NCBI RefSeq assembly: GCF_001267925.1
Contig: NZ_CP011409.1
Span: forward strand, 1,178,001 to 1,242,000
Length of the DNA: 64,000 nt
Direction of reading: 5' to 3'
Origin: Herbaspirillum hiltneri N3
Lineage (GTDB): Bacteria; Pseudomonadota; Gammaproteobacteria; Burkholderiales; Burkholderiaceae_D
The translations under genes were made by a program, and so were the position numbers. Under the pieces are notes generated by a model. It searched no databases. It was not told where the DNA came from and was given only the letters and a program-made list of their open reading frames with translations. Shown piece by piece: positions 8,936 to 17,589 of the stretch (position 1 is the first letter of the stretch; the number at the start of each line of letters is the position of its first letter).

Positions 8936-9982
8936 TCAGTCGCTGACCAGCGGCGCAGCAAAGGTTGAATGCACTCTTGCTGCGGGCTCGTCGGCCACGA
9001 GATCTTCCGCTCCTTCCCAGGTAATCGGCTGGATACGTTTGCGATTGACGGCCAGGTCGAATATGTCGAAGCGGTTGTAATAGCCGACCACGTCGTGGAA
9101 CTGCTTGGGTTCGATGCATGCCGACAAATCGAAGCTGGCATAGGCGATGCCTTCGTCGGCTTGCAGTGAATCTCCGATTTGCGTGCCGGTCGGCGTGACG
9201 AACTGAGTCACGGCTTTCGGCGTACGTTCCAGCAGGTCAGCCACTGACTTGTCCTCCGCCGTCAGCATGTCGAACGCGTGCCGGTCCAGGGTGCTTCCGC
9301 ACAGGATGCCGTAGGCCTTGGCTTCAAAGGAATGGGCGCTGGCGCGGATGCGGTTTGCCGCCACGTTGTCGAAGTTCTCTCCGCTGGCCGGTTTCTTGGT
9401 CGGCCAGATTGGCGGCCAGCTGGAGATATGGATCTGTTCACCCTGGGCGATGAGCGAGTAACGCGCCAGCGGATTGGTGTTTTCGCCGCAAATTAGTCCG
9501 CCGATCTTGCCGATGCGCGTCGCGGCGACTTGCAGCCCGGCGCCGTCGCCGGGAGCCCAGACCATCTTTTCATAGAACGTCGGCACCAGCTTGCGGTGAT
9601 GATTGAGCAGGCTGCCGTCATCGCCGATCAGGACGTTGGAGTTCCAGATGCAGCCGACGCTGACGGGCGTCGCTTCGCTAAATCCCATCGAGACAAAAAC
9701 TTTGTGGCGCGCGGCGGTGGCGCGCAATTCCGTCATCTCGGGGCCGTCAATGAGCAGGCTGTTGGCGACCATCTTCTTGAACCACTCGTGGTTGTAGATG
9801 GGTGCCCACAGCGCGGCCCAGACCGGAAAGCCGGGAATAAAGGATTCGGGAAAGACGATCAGTTCGGCGCCGTGAGCGGCGGCTTCGCCGATCAGGGACA
9901 AGGCTTTTTGCAGTGTCGCTGCGCTGTCCATATACACCGGTGCGACGTGCATCGCGGCGACTTTGACGATAGGGAGATTCAT
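8936..9982 (-). CDS. Nitrilase (carbon-nitrogen hydrolase family)
   Basis: The 348-residue enzyme hydrolyses a nitrile to the carboxylic acid and ammonia. The catalytic triad is present: Glu46 in VFPES, Lys131 in HHRKLVPTFYEK and Cys165 in GGLICGENTNP. The Cys motif reads CGEN where most nitrilases have CWEN or CWEH, placing it in a variant subgroup. Length fits microbial nitrilases. It is the last gene of an operon after a sodium symporter and DUF485 protein (33-bp gap), opposite a LysR regulator. The true substrate, aliphatic or arylaliphatic nitrile or cyanide, cannot be read from the sequence. Confidence 0.9.
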   Translation of the reverse strand: MNLPIVKVAAMHVAPVYMDSAATLQKALSLIGEAAAHGAELIVFPESFIPGFPVWAALWAPIYNHEWFKKMVANSLLIDGPEMTELRATAARHKVFVSMGFSEATPVSVGCIWNSNVLIGDDGSLLNHHRKLVPTFYEKMVWAPGDGAGLQVAATRIGKIGGLICGENTNPLARYSLIAQGEQIHISSWPPIWPTKKPASGENFDNVAANRIRASAHSFEAKAYGILCGSTLDRHAFDMLTAEDKSVADLLERTPKAVTQFVTPTGTQIGDSLQADEGIAYASFDLSACIEPKQFHDVVGYYNRFDIFDLAVNRKRIQPITWEGAEDLVADEPAARVHSTFAAPLVSD

Positions 9983-10015
9983 GATGGATCCTTTTGTTGA
10001 GCAAAGAACAATGAT

Positions 10016-11914
10016 CTAGTGGGCAACGGCCTGTTCCACGCCGATGCCGGTTTCGCGGCGCACCGCGAGTTCTTCCCAGCGCGCTATCGCACGTTTGTCG
10101 GTGATCAGCAGCGAGAAAATGAAGACCAGCAAAAATCCGACCGGAATGGAAATGATGCCGGGATTGCGCAACAAGATCAGCGGGGCCTTCAGTCCCACCA
10201 GACTGGTGGCGTCGTCGGCAATGGCTGCTGCCTGTGCGGCAGCGCCGGCTCTGTCACTGCGCAGTTTGTCGCGTGCTTCCGCCGTCACGCCGGAAGAACT
10301 TGCCTCTGCCTCGGCAATGCGCAGATCCAATGCGGCAACGGTGGCAAGGGCGGTCGCTTTTTGTTGCAGCGGGTAGGTCATGTTGGGCGACACCAGCACC
10401 AGCACGATGGCCAGCGCAGTGCCGCCGATCACGCCTGCCAGCACGCCGGCAGTGCTGCAGCGTTTCCAGTACAGGGTCATCAGCAGCGCCGGCAAGTTGG
10501 CGGACGCCGCCACCGCATAGCCGAGCCCGACCAGGTGGGCGACGTTCTGTCCCTTGGCGAGTATCCCGCAGACGACACAGATCACCGCCATCATCAGCGT
10601 CGCCACACGGGCGGCACGAACCTGTTCCTGCTCGGTTGCGCGGCCATTGCGAATGGCGCCGACGTAGACATCGTGCGCCAGTGCGGAGGCCGCCGCGAGG
10701 GTCAGTCCCGCCACCACTGCCACGATAGTGGCGAACGCCACGGCGGCGACAAACGCCAGCATGAAGTTGCCCGCCAGACTGTCGGCGCCGCCGCCCAGGA
10801 ATTGAGCCAGCATCGGCGCGGCAAGGTTGCCGCCTTTGTCGAGAACGACGATGGCCTTGGCTCCAATATAGTGGGCCGCGGCAAAACCGATGAACACGAT
10901 CAGCAGATGGCATACGCCGATGGCCAGCATGGCCCACAGCACCGAACTGCGCGCCGTCTTGGCGTCGGGGACGGTGAAAAAGCGCATCAGGATGTGCGGC
11001 ATGGCGGCAGTGCCGAGCACCAGTGCCAGTCCCAGCGACAGTTGTTCCAGCGGGTTTTTCAGATACAGGCCCGACTCCAGGAAGCGTTGTCCGGCTTCCT
11101 GCATGCCCAGCGCCTGGGAGCCCTTGAGCAGCGTCTCGCTGACATACGATTGCAGCAACTGATTGCGGGTCAGGGACACAAAGAACTCGGATACATTGAA
11201 TCCGAAGGGCGCCCACGAGAGGATCACCAGCACGAAGCACGAGGAGATCAGCAGGATCGCCTTGATGACTTGCACCGAGGTGGTTGCGCGCATGCCGCCG
11301 AACACGACATAGGTCAGCATCAGGACGCCGACCGCCAATACCGAAATTTCGTAGGGGATGCCGATGAGGGCGCGCAGGATGACGGCGCCGCCGACGATCT
11401 GCGGCACCATGTAAAAAACCGCCACGATGATGCTGGACACCGCGGCCGCCACCTTGGTGCTGCGAAAACTGTTGCGGTAGGCAAGTACGTCGCCGAGCGT
11501 GTAGCGGCCGAGATTGCGGCAGGGCTCCGCCACCAGCAGGAGCACCGGGATGAACGCCACGAAGAAACCGATGAGGTAAGCAATGCCATCGTAGCCATAC
11601 AGCGCGATCAATCCCGAAACGCCGAGGAAGGCGGCTGCGGAAAGATAGTCGCCGGCAATTGCGAGGCCATTGCGGATGGGGCCGATACCGCCGCCGGCCG
11701 TGTAGTAATCGGTCGCGGTGCGGTTGCGTTTGGCAGCCAGGTAAGTGATGAACAGAGTCGCGCCGAAGAAGATCGCGAAGATCGTCATGGTCATTCCCTG
11801 GAAATCCTCGCCGACCAGGACCTTGCTCTGAGCGCAGGCGGCCCCGGAGACCAGAAGCAGCGCCATGGCCGGCGCGAGCGCCAGCACGCGTTTGATGTTC
11901 AGCAAGGACGTCAT
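10016..11914 (-). CDS. Sodium:solute symporter, ActP-like
   Basis: A 632-residue transporter of the SSS family, subgroup of acetate/pyruvate permeases. A signal-like N terminus (MTSLLNIKRVLALAPAMALL) precedes the usual core, with TDYYTAGGGIGPIRNGLAIAGDYLSAAAFLG as the family signature and many hydrophobic helices. I start at the ATG at 11914, preceded by AAAGGAA and overlapping the DUF485 stop by 4 bp; the frame extends upstream only by chance. DUF485 plus ActP is the standard monocarboxylate uptake pair. Here it sits directly before a nitrilase, so it may import the nitrile-derived acid or its precursor. Confidence 0.9.
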   Translation of the reverse strand: MTSLLNIKRVLALAPAMALLLVSGAACAQSKVLVGEDFQGMTMTIFAIFFGATLFITYLAAKRNRTATDYYTAGGGIGPIRNGLAIAGDYLSAAAFLGVSGLIALYGYDGIAYLIGFFVAFIPVLLLVAEPCRNLGRYTLGDVLAYRNSFRSTKVAAAVSSIIVAVFYMVPQIVGGAVILRALIGIPYEISVLAVGVLMLTYVVFGGMRATTSVQVIKAILLISSCFVLVILSWAPFGFNVSEFFVSLTRNQLLQSYVSETLLKGSQALGMQEAGQRFLESGLYLKNPLEQLSLGLALVLGTAAMPHILMRFFTVPDAKTARSSVLWAMLAIGVCHLLIVFIGFAAAHYIGAKAIVVLDKGGNLAAPMLAQFLGGGADSLAGNFMLAFVAAVAFATIVAVVAGLTLAAASALAHDVYVGAIRNGRATEQEQVRAARVATLMMAVICVVCGILAKGQNVAHLVGLGYAVAASANLPALLMTLYWKRCSTAGVLAGVIGGTALAIVLVLVSPNMTYPLQQKATALATVAALDLRIAEAEASSSGVTAEARDKLRSDRAGAAAQAAAIADDATSLVGLKAPLILLRNPGIISIPVGFLLVFIFSLLITDKRAIARWEELAVRRETGIGVEQAVAH

Positions 11915-12240
11915 GCCAATTCCTTTCGGGGTTGAGGTAACGCTCCCATCCGGGCCACTTCCAGGTCCAGCTTCCGCATGTTGACGGCGTAGATGTAGGC
12001 GATCAGGCCGCCGATGGGATATTGCAGCAGGCCGTAAGCCAGGCCGATGTTGACCGCGCCGAACAGCCGGGCGTGGAAGATCGACGGATAAAAGGTCGTG
12101 ATGGCGGGGATGGAAAAATAGAACAGCGTGCCGACGATGAAGAGCGTCAGCACCACTCTTCTGCGCCGGCGAGAAACCGCATGAAATTGCGGATTGCGAT
12201 ACATGGTCGACCATGTGTCGGACAGATTGTCGCTCTGCAT
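11911..12240 (-). CDS. DUF485 small membrane protein
   Basis: The 109-residue protein has two hydrophobic segments (about 35-55 and 70-90) and the layout of the DUF485/YjcH family that accompanies ActP-type sodium symporters. AGGAGG lies six bases before the ATG at 12240, deciding the start against a longer frame. Its stop overlaps the symporter start (ATGA). It probably assists the symporter; its molecular role is not established. Confidence 0.85.
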   Translation of the reverse strand: MQSDNLSDTWSTMYRNPQFHAVSRRRRRVVLTLFIVGTLFYFSIPAITTFYPSIFHARLFGAVNIGLAYGLLQYPIGGLIAYIYAVNMRKLDLEVARMGALPQPRKELA

Positions 12241-12376
12241 GTAGCCTCCTGAAAGCTTGTGCAAATGGAAGAAGCCAAACCGGTGTGTGCCTGCACGTCG
12301 TCGGGTTGTTGCGGCGACATCGGAGGACTCACTTGGCGAACGAAGGTTAGCAGGCCGTTTTGGGGAAGAAAACTGG

Positions 12377-12409
12377 CGATTGCGCAATCGTCATTGCAAT
12401 TTTGCAATG
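12377..12409. promoter_or_regulatory. Tandem palindromes, candidate LysR-regulator sites
   Basis: CGATTGCGCAATCG at 12377-12390 is a perfect 14-bp palindrome and CATTGCAATTTTGCAATG at 12392-12409 has perfect 8-bp arms. Both share an ATTGC/GCAAT core and lie between the divergent nitrilase operon and the LysR gene, where LysR-type regulators bind. Confidence 0.55.
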
Positions 12410-12506
12410 GGTATTTTTTACTATTTCGGTGCGTAAATTGCTGCGAATGCACATTTATCGTGCTTGATATGGGGATTGATGTGGGAGATTTCTGCTGCGA
12501 TATACT

Positions 12507-12533
12507 GGTTATCCGGCGTGTTGCCGGATAACC
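12507..12533 (+). promoter_or_regulatory. Perfect hairpin just upstream of the LysR start
   Basis: GGTTATCCGGC (12507-12517) and GCCGGATAACC (12523-12533) form a perfect 11-bp stem with a GTGTT loop, 16 bases before the ATG at 12550. It could be an operator or an mRNA structure limiting translation; it has no terminator U-tract. Confidence 0.5.
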
Positions 12534-12549
12534 CATTGCGAAATTGCAG

Positions 12550-13464
12550 ATGACCACCAGAATCCCCAATTGGAATGACTTGCGTATCTTCCTCGAGGTG
12601 GCGCGCGCCGGGACGCTGTCCGGCGCCGCCGCCAAACTGCGCGTGGATCACTCCACCATCAGCCGGCGTATTGCTCAGCTGGAGGCGATTCTCAATGCGC
12701 CGGTATTTGAACGCGACCACCAGGGCTTCCACATCACGGTGAAGGGACGTGAGCTGCTGGAGCATGTCGAAGCCATGGAATCCGGCGCGCTGGCAATCGC
12801 CGAATCCTTGTCCGGCACCTCGCGCATCCCTTCCGGGCCGGTGCGCATCGCGACCATGGAGGGCATCGCCTCACTTTATTTGTCGCGGCAATTCGTCAGC
12901 TTCAAGGAGCGCTATCCGCTGATTCAGATTGAACTCGTCACTTCCACCCAACTGGTCCATGTGAGCCAGCGCGAAGCGGATGTTTTCCTGAGTTTCTTTC
13001 CCTCCGAAGGCAAGGGGCTGGAGGTGGAGCCGGTGGGGGCATTTCCACTCCATTTGTATGCCTCCGAAAGTTACCTGGCCCGCCACGGCGTGCCGGGCTC
13101 GGTCGGCGAACTTCGGGATCATCAGTTCGTGTCGTATGTCGACGACCTGATTCAACTCAATACGGTGCGCTGGCTGGAAGAAGCCATCAAGAATCCGCCG
13201 GTGGTGTTTCATTCATCGAGCATGATTGCCCAATTGTTTGCCGCAGCCGAGGGCGGCGGCATCGTCATGCTGCCGGCGTTTTCCAATGCGGAGCGATTCG
13301 GTTTGCGCGCGCTGCTGGTAGACCAGATCGACGTGAAACGCACCATCTGGATGACGGTGCATCGCGAGCGCTGTTTCATGCCGCGTATCAAAGCGGTTCA
13401 GCAATTCATCAAAGACATCCTGGCGCGCGATTTTCCTCTGCCGCCGGGGATCCGGAGCAACTGA
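12550..13464 (+). CDS. LysR-family transcriptional regulator
   Basis: The product (304 residues) has the N-terminal winged helix-turn-helix of LysR proteins (WNDLRIFLEVARAGTLSGAAAKL followed by STISRRIAQLE) and a substrate-binding effector domain from about residue 95. A TTG two codons upstream is also possible. It is divergent from the DUF485-symporter-nitrilase operon with palindromes between them, so it very likely regulates that operon, with a nitrile or carboxylate as inducer. Confidence 0.88.
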   Translation: MTTRIPNWNDLRIFLEVARAGTLSGAAAKLRVDHSTISRRIAQLEAILNAPVFERDHQGFHITVKGRELLEHVEAMESGALAIAESLSGTSRIPSGPVRIATMEGIASLYLSRQFVSFKERYPLIQIELVTSTQLVHVSQREADVFLSFFPSEGKGLEVEPVGAFPLHLYASESYLARHGVPGSVGELRDHQFVSYVDDLIQLNTVRWLEEAIKNPPVVFHSSSMIAQLFAAAEGGGIVMLPAFSNAERFGLRALLVDQIDVKRTIWMTVHRERCFMPRIKAVQQFIKDILARDFPLPPGIRSN

Positions 13465-13470
13465 ACGCGC

Positions 13471-13503
13471 AAAAAAAAGCGCCCCTCGCAGGGAGGGGCG
13501 CTT
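13471..13503 (-). terminator. Terminator of the OYE gene, convergent with LysR
   Basis: AAGCGCCCCTC (13477-13487) pairs perfectly with GAGGGGCGCTT (13493-13503). The A-run at 13471-13478 gives the U-tract on the minus strand; the plus side has only TT, so it mainly serves the minus-strand gene. Confidence 0.85.
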
Positions 13504-13536
13504 GGCTGCATCGCTAATCTTTGTGGACGCGAATGA

Positions 13537-14628
13537 CTATGCCGTCAGCGCAGGATAGTCGGTATAGCCTTCCGCGCCGCCGCCATACAAACCGTCCGCG
13601 CGCAGCGGGTTGAGCGGCTTGGCTTCGCGCACGCGACGCACCAGGTCCGGATTGGCGATGAACGGCCGGCCGAACGCGATGGCATCCGCCTTGCCGGCTT
13701 CCAGCACAGCTTGTCCTTCTGCGCCGTCGAAGCCGTTGTTGACGATGAAGGCACCGGGGAAACGGCTGCGTAACGCCGCGTAGTCGAACTTCACCGGCGC
13801 GCCTTCAGGCAGGCGGGAGCCGCCGGTTTCGCCTTCGATCACATGTAGATAGGCCAGGCCCAACGGTGCGATCTGCTCTACCACGTAGTTGTAGAGTGCT
13901 TGCGGATCGCTGTCGACCGCCGTGTCATTGAAAGTCGTCATCGGGCTCAGACGAATGCCGGTGCGGGCTGCGCCGATTTCCTTGGTGACTGCCTGCATGA
14001 CTTCAAGCAACAGGCGCGCGCGATTCTGGATGCTGCCGCCATAAGGGCCGCTGCGATCATTGACGCTGTCGCGCAGGAACTGTTCCAGCAGGTAAGTGTT
14101 GGCGGCATGCACTTCAACGCCGTCAAAACCGGCGTCGATGGCATTGCGCGCCGCCTTGCGGTAGTCCTCGACCAGCGCCGGCAGTTCGGCGTCGCGCAAA
14201 GCGCGCGGCGTCGACACGTCGCTATAGCCCTCGGTGGTGAAGGTCTTGGCGTTGGCGGCACGGTTGGTTGAGGACACCGGCGCTACGCCGCCGGGCAGGA
14301 AGGAAGTGTGCGAGATGCGGCCGACATGCCACAACTGCAGCACGATCTTACCGCCGGCCGCATGTACGGCGCCGGTGACTTCACGCCACGCGGACACTTG
14401 CTCGGCTGAATAGATGCCGGGGGTGTTGATGTAACCCTGGCCCATCGGGCTGATCTGGGTGGCTTCGGCGATGATCAGGCCGGCCGTGGCGCGCTGGCGA
14501 TAGTACTCAACCGTGAGCGGACCGGGTTTGAGGCCTTCAACGGCACGGCTGCGCGTGAGCGGGGCCATGACGAAGCGATTTGCGAGCGAGATGTCGCCGA
14601 GCTTGATGGGATCGAACAAGGAAGTCAT
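13537..14628 (-). CDS. nemA: Old-yellow-enzyme ene-reductase (NemA/XenB-like)
   Basis: A 363-residue FMN-dependent flavoprotein that reduces activated double bonds (enals, maleimides) and often nitro or nitrate-ester compounds with NAD(P)H. The substrate/FMN residues of the family are visible: His174, Asn177 and Tyr179 in HAANTYLLEQFL, the N-terminal LANRFVMAPLTRSR, and the C-terminal AFGRPFIANPDL phosphate-binding segment. It is monocistronic between terminators, with a NemR-like operator upstream at 14761-14777, suggesting induction by electrophiles. Physiological substrate unknown. Confidence 0.92.
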   Translation of the reverse strand: MTSLFDPIKLGDISLANRFVMAPLTRSRAVEGLKPGPLTVEYYRQRATAGLIIAEATQISPMGQGYINTPGIYSAEQVSAWREVTGAVHAAGGKIVLQLWHVGRISHTSFLPGGVAPVSSTNRAANAKTFTTEGYSDVSTPRALRDAELPALVEDYRKAARNAIDAGFDGVEVHAANTYLLEQFLRDSVNDRSGPYGGSIQNRARLLLEVMQAVTKEIGAARTGIRLSPMTTFNDTAVDSDPQALYNYVVEQIAPLGLAYLHVIEGETGGSRLPEGAPVKFDYAALRSRFPGAFIVNNGFDGAEGQAVLEAGKADAIAFGRPFIANPDLVRRVREAKPLNPLRADGLYGGGAEGYTDYPALTA

Positions 14629-14760
14629 GAATATCCTTTGATGGAAATGAAAGACGGAATAAAAAAGACAGTGAAATCACTGTCTCCGAAGCTTTGCGGC
14701 CCGATTCATCCGATGGATGCAACAGCCGAAATGAAGCCAACGCTTAATCATAGCCTAAAA

Positions 14761-14777
14761 TTAGACCAGTCGTCTAA
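14761..14777. promoter_or_regulatory. NemR-like TetR operator upstream of the OYE gene
   Basis: TTAGAC-CAGTC-GTCTAA is a perfect inverted repeat with a 5-nt spacer, close to the TAGAC..GTCTA boxes of TetR-type repressors of OYE genes. A TATGAT-like -10 follows on the minus strand, so the box overlaps the promoter. No tetR gene is adjacent. Confidence 0.6.
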
Positions 14778-14816
14778 GGGCTGCGGATTTACGATTTTCG
14801 ATGGGAGAAATGGCAA

Positions 14817-14840
14817 TAAAAAAGCGCCCGGAAGGGCGCT
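14817..14840 (-). terminator. Terminator of the xyl operon
   Basis: AGCGCCC (14823-14829) and GGGCGCT (14834-14840) form a short GC stem with loop GGAA; the A-run before it makes the U-tract on the minus strand, 87 bp past the xylD stop. Confidence 0.75.
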
Positions 14841-14926
14841 GGTGATTGCTGCTGATCGCAGGTGATCGGGGCCGGTGACGGACGGCGCTGAAAGCAGCAG
14901 CCGTCCGTCACCACAGGCACCGCGCG

Positions 14927-16711
14927 TCAGTGATTGTGACGCGGCAGCACCTTGGCGATGCCCTGGTATTTGACGGCGAGTTCCATCACGGCGCCGGTTT
15001 CGAGCTGGCCCACGGTGTCGCGATAAATCTCTTGCCAAGGCGTCTGGCTGGCCGGTACCGCAGGGATGCCCTCGGCTTTGCGTGTAGCCAGCTCTTCGTC
15101 GCTGATCAGCATGTCGCAGCGCCCGGTGTTGAGGTCGATGCGGATCTTGTCGCCGGTGCGCAGGTAGGCGAGACCGCCGCCGACCGCGCTTTCGGGCGAG
15201 GCGTTGAGGATCGACGGACTGTCCGATGTGCCGGACTGGCGACCGTCGCCGAGCGTCGGCAAGGTCGTGACGCCACGCCGCAGCAGTGCGTCGGGCGGTT
15301 GCATGTTGACCACTTCTGCCGAGCCGGGCCAGCCGACCGGACCGGCGCCGCGAATCACCAGGATGGTGTTCTCGTCGATGCCCAGCGCCGGATCGTTGAT
15401 GCGGGCATGGTAATCGTCGGAGCCGTCGAACACTGCCGCATTGCATTCGAAGATGCCTTCGCTGCCTGGCGTGCTGAGGTAGCGCGAGCGGAAGCTGTCC
15501 GAAATCACGCTGGTCTTCATGATGGCGAAGTCGAACAGGTTGCCCTTGAGGACCAGGAAGCCCGCGCGTTCGCGCAGTGGCGCATCAAAGCGGAACACCA
15601 CTTCGCGGTCATGGCTTTCGCGGCCTTCGAGATTCTGCGCCATGGTCTTGCCACCGGCGGTGAGACGGTCGGCGCGCAGCTTGCCGGCCTGTTGCAGTTC
15701 CCACATGATGGCCGGCACGCCGCCGGCGCGGTGGAAGCGCTCGCCCAGATATTTGCCGGCCGGTTGCATGTTGAGCAGCAGCGGCACGTCGTAGCCGTAC
15801 TTCATCCAGTCGTCCGAATGCAGCTCGACACCGGCGTGGCGCGCCATCGCCATGATGTGTGGCTGGGCATTGGTGGAGCCGCCGATGGCGGCGTTGACCA
15901 CGATGGCGTCGAGGAAGGCGTCGCGCGTCAGGATCGCCGAAGGGCGCAGGTCTTCGTACGCCATGCCGACGATGCGGCGGCCGGTTTCGTAGGCCATCTG
16001 TCCGCGCTCGCGATACGGCGCGGGGATCGCGGAGCAGCCGGTCAGCGACATGCCGAGCGCTTCAGCCATGGCGTTCATGGTCGAGGCCGTACCCATGGTG
16101 TTGCAGTGTCCGGACGAGGGCGCCGATGCGGCGGCGATCTCGAGGAATTTCTCATTGTCGATCTGGCCCGCCGACAACTGGCGACGACCCTTCCATATGG
16201 CGGCGCCGGAACCGACCAGCTCGCCGTCCATCCAGCCGTCCAGCATCGGACCGCCGGACAGCACGATGGCCGGGATGTCGACGGTGGAGGCGGCCATGAT
16301 CTGCGCCGGCGTGGTCTTGTCGCAGCCGGTCGTCAGCACCACGGCGTCGATCGGATAGCCGTGCAGGATTTCCACCAGCCCGAGATACGAGAGATTGCGG
16401 TCGATCGCCGCAGTCGGGCGACGGCAGTTTTCAAAGATCGGATGCAGCGGGAATTCCATCGGGATGCCGCCGGCGTCGCGGATGCCGTCGCGCACGCGGC
16501 GCGCCAGTTCAAGATGGATGCGGTTGCAGGGGCTGATGTCGCTGCCGCTTTGGGCGATGCCGATGATGGGACGGCCGGAGCGCAGTTCTTCGGCGGTGAT
16601 GCCGTAGTTCATGAAACGTTCCAGATACAACGCCGTCATGTCGATGTGGTCCGGATTGTCGAACCAGTCCTGGGAACGGAAACGGCGCGGTGTCTGATGT
16701 TGATTTGTCAC
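14927..16711 (-). CDS. xylD: D-xylonate dehydratase (IlvD/Edd family)
   Basis: The 594-residue iron-sulfur enzyme should dehydrate D-xylonate to 2-keto-3-deoxy-D-xylonate. Cluster cysteines of the family are at Cys62 (ISPCN), Cys130 (TGCDKTTPA) and Cys203 (GHCNTMGTAST). Length matches pentonate dehydratases rather than the amino-acid enzyme IlvD alone. I start at the GTG at 16711, preceded by AGAGG and only 2 bp after the xylC stop; the upstream extension runs into xylC. Position after xylX, xylB and xylC supports xylonate as substrate. L-arabinonate is the alternative. Confidence 0.88.
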   Translation of the reverse strand: MTNQHQTPRRFRSQDWFDNPDHIDMTALYLERFMNYGITAEELRSGRPIIGIAQSGSDISPCNRIHLELARRVRDGIRDAGGIPMEFPLHPIFENCRRPTAAIDRNLSYLGLVEILHGYPIDAVVLTTGCDKTTPAQIMAASTVDIPAIVLSGGPMLDGWMDGELVGSGAAIWKGRRQLSAGQIDNEKFLEIAAASAPSSGHCNTMGTASTMNAMAEALGMSLTGCSAIPAPYRERGQMAYETGRRIVGMAYEDLRPSAILTRDAFLDAIVVNAAIGGSTNAQPHIMAMARHAGVELHSDDWMKYGYDVPLLLNMQPAGKYLGERFHRAGGVPAIMWELQQAGKLRADRLTAGGKTMAQNLEGRESHDREVVFRFDAPLRERAGFLVLKGNLFDFAIMKTSVISDSFRSRYLSTPGSEGIFECNAAVFDGSDDYHARINDPALGIDENTILVIRGAGPVGWPGSAEVVNMQPPDALLRRGVTTLPTLGDGRQSGTSDSPSILNASPESAVGGGLAYLRTGDKIRIDLNTGRCDMLISDEELATRKAEGIPAVPASQTPWQEIYRDTVGQLETGAVMELAVKYQGIAKVLPRHNH

Positions 16712-16713
16712 TT

Positions 16714-17589
16714 CTATACCTCTGTCAATAGGTGATGTTGAGCCAGGCCAGGCGTGTCGGCACGGAACGAAAACAAGCCGCCCGCGAGCGGCTGCTTCAG
16801 GCGTTCGTCCGGCGACAGGCCTTTCCACGCAGTGGTGACCTGCACGGTCTGCAGGTCAGCGCCGCCGAAGGCCAGCTTGGTGATGTTGGCGCACGGGAAG
16901 GGAAGCACGCCGGCCAGTTCTCCGGACGGCAGGAAACGCTCGATGCGCCACCCGCCGAACAGGGCGATCCACAGGCAACCCTCGGCATCCACCGCCATGC
17001 CGTCCGGATAGCCGGAGCCGTCAATGGCAATGAAGGGGCGCTTGCCGGACAAATTTCCCGCCGCGTCGACATCGAAAGCATATACCGTTCGCAGCAATGT
17101 GTCCGTGTGATACAGCGTTTTTCCATCCGGGCTCATGGCCGGGCCGTTGGTGATGACGTAATTGCGGTCCTGTTTGCTCAGGGTTTCGCGGTCGCGGCGA
17201 TACAGCGAACCGCTCGGATTTTCCTCGGCGTCGTCCATGGTACCGAACCACAGGCGGCCGTGCCGGTCGGCGAAACCGTCGTTGATGCGATTGCCGGGAA
17301 GCTCTTCTTCAACCGTTTGCAGCAACGTGAAACTTCCGGTGTTCGCGTCGAACCGATAAAGGCCGCCTTGCATGCCGCACAGCAGACTTCCATCGTCGCA
17401 GGGCAGCACGAAGCCCGGTTGCCGCGGCGTGCTCCAGCTTTGCCGACGGCCGCCGTCGGCATCGCAGCGATGCAGCGCGCGGCCTTTGATATCGACGAAG
17501 TAGAAGGTCTCTTGCGCCGCATGCCAGACCGGGCCTTCGCCCAGTTCGGCGCCGACCGGCCATACGCAGGTCGGAGCAGCCGCACTCAT
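16714..17589 (-). CDS. xylC: Xylonolactonase (SMP-30/gluconolactonase family)
   Basis: A 291-residue six-bladed propeller lactonase that hydrolyses the sugar lactone made by XylB to xylonate. Glu18 in GEGPVW is the usual metal ligand; NRINDGF, GRLWFGTMD and YPDGMAVDAEG carry the other conserved Asn/Asp positions. The start at 17589 overlaps the xylB stop by 4 bp. The neighbours xylB and xylD make xylonolactone the natural substrate. Confidence 0.88.
   Translation of the reverse strand: MSAAAPTCVWPVGAELGEGPVWHAAQETFYFVDIKGRALHRCDADGGRRQSWSTPRQPGFVLPCDDGSLLCGMQGGLYRFDANTGSFTLLQTVEEELPGNRINDGFADRHGRLWFGTMDDAEENPSGSLYRRDRETLSKQDRNYVITNGPAMSPDGKTLYHTDTLLRTVYAFDVDAAGNLSGKRPFIAIDGSGYPDGMAVDAEGCLWIALFGGWRIERFLPSGELAGVLPFPCANITKLAFGGADLQTVQVTTAWKGLSPDERLKQPLAGGLFSFRADTPGLAQHHLLTEV

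Noticed and set aside
10019..11935. 638-residue plus-strand frame over the sodium symporter
   Set aside because: Mirror frame of hydrophobic codons; no start signal or recognisable domain.
11915..12214. N-terminal extension of the symporter frame
   Set aside because: It overlaps the DUF485 gene in another frame; a good start with AAAGGAA exists at 11914.
14930..16735. 601-residue plus-strand frame over xylD
   Set aside because: Antisense shadow of an enzyme with intact Fe-S motifs.
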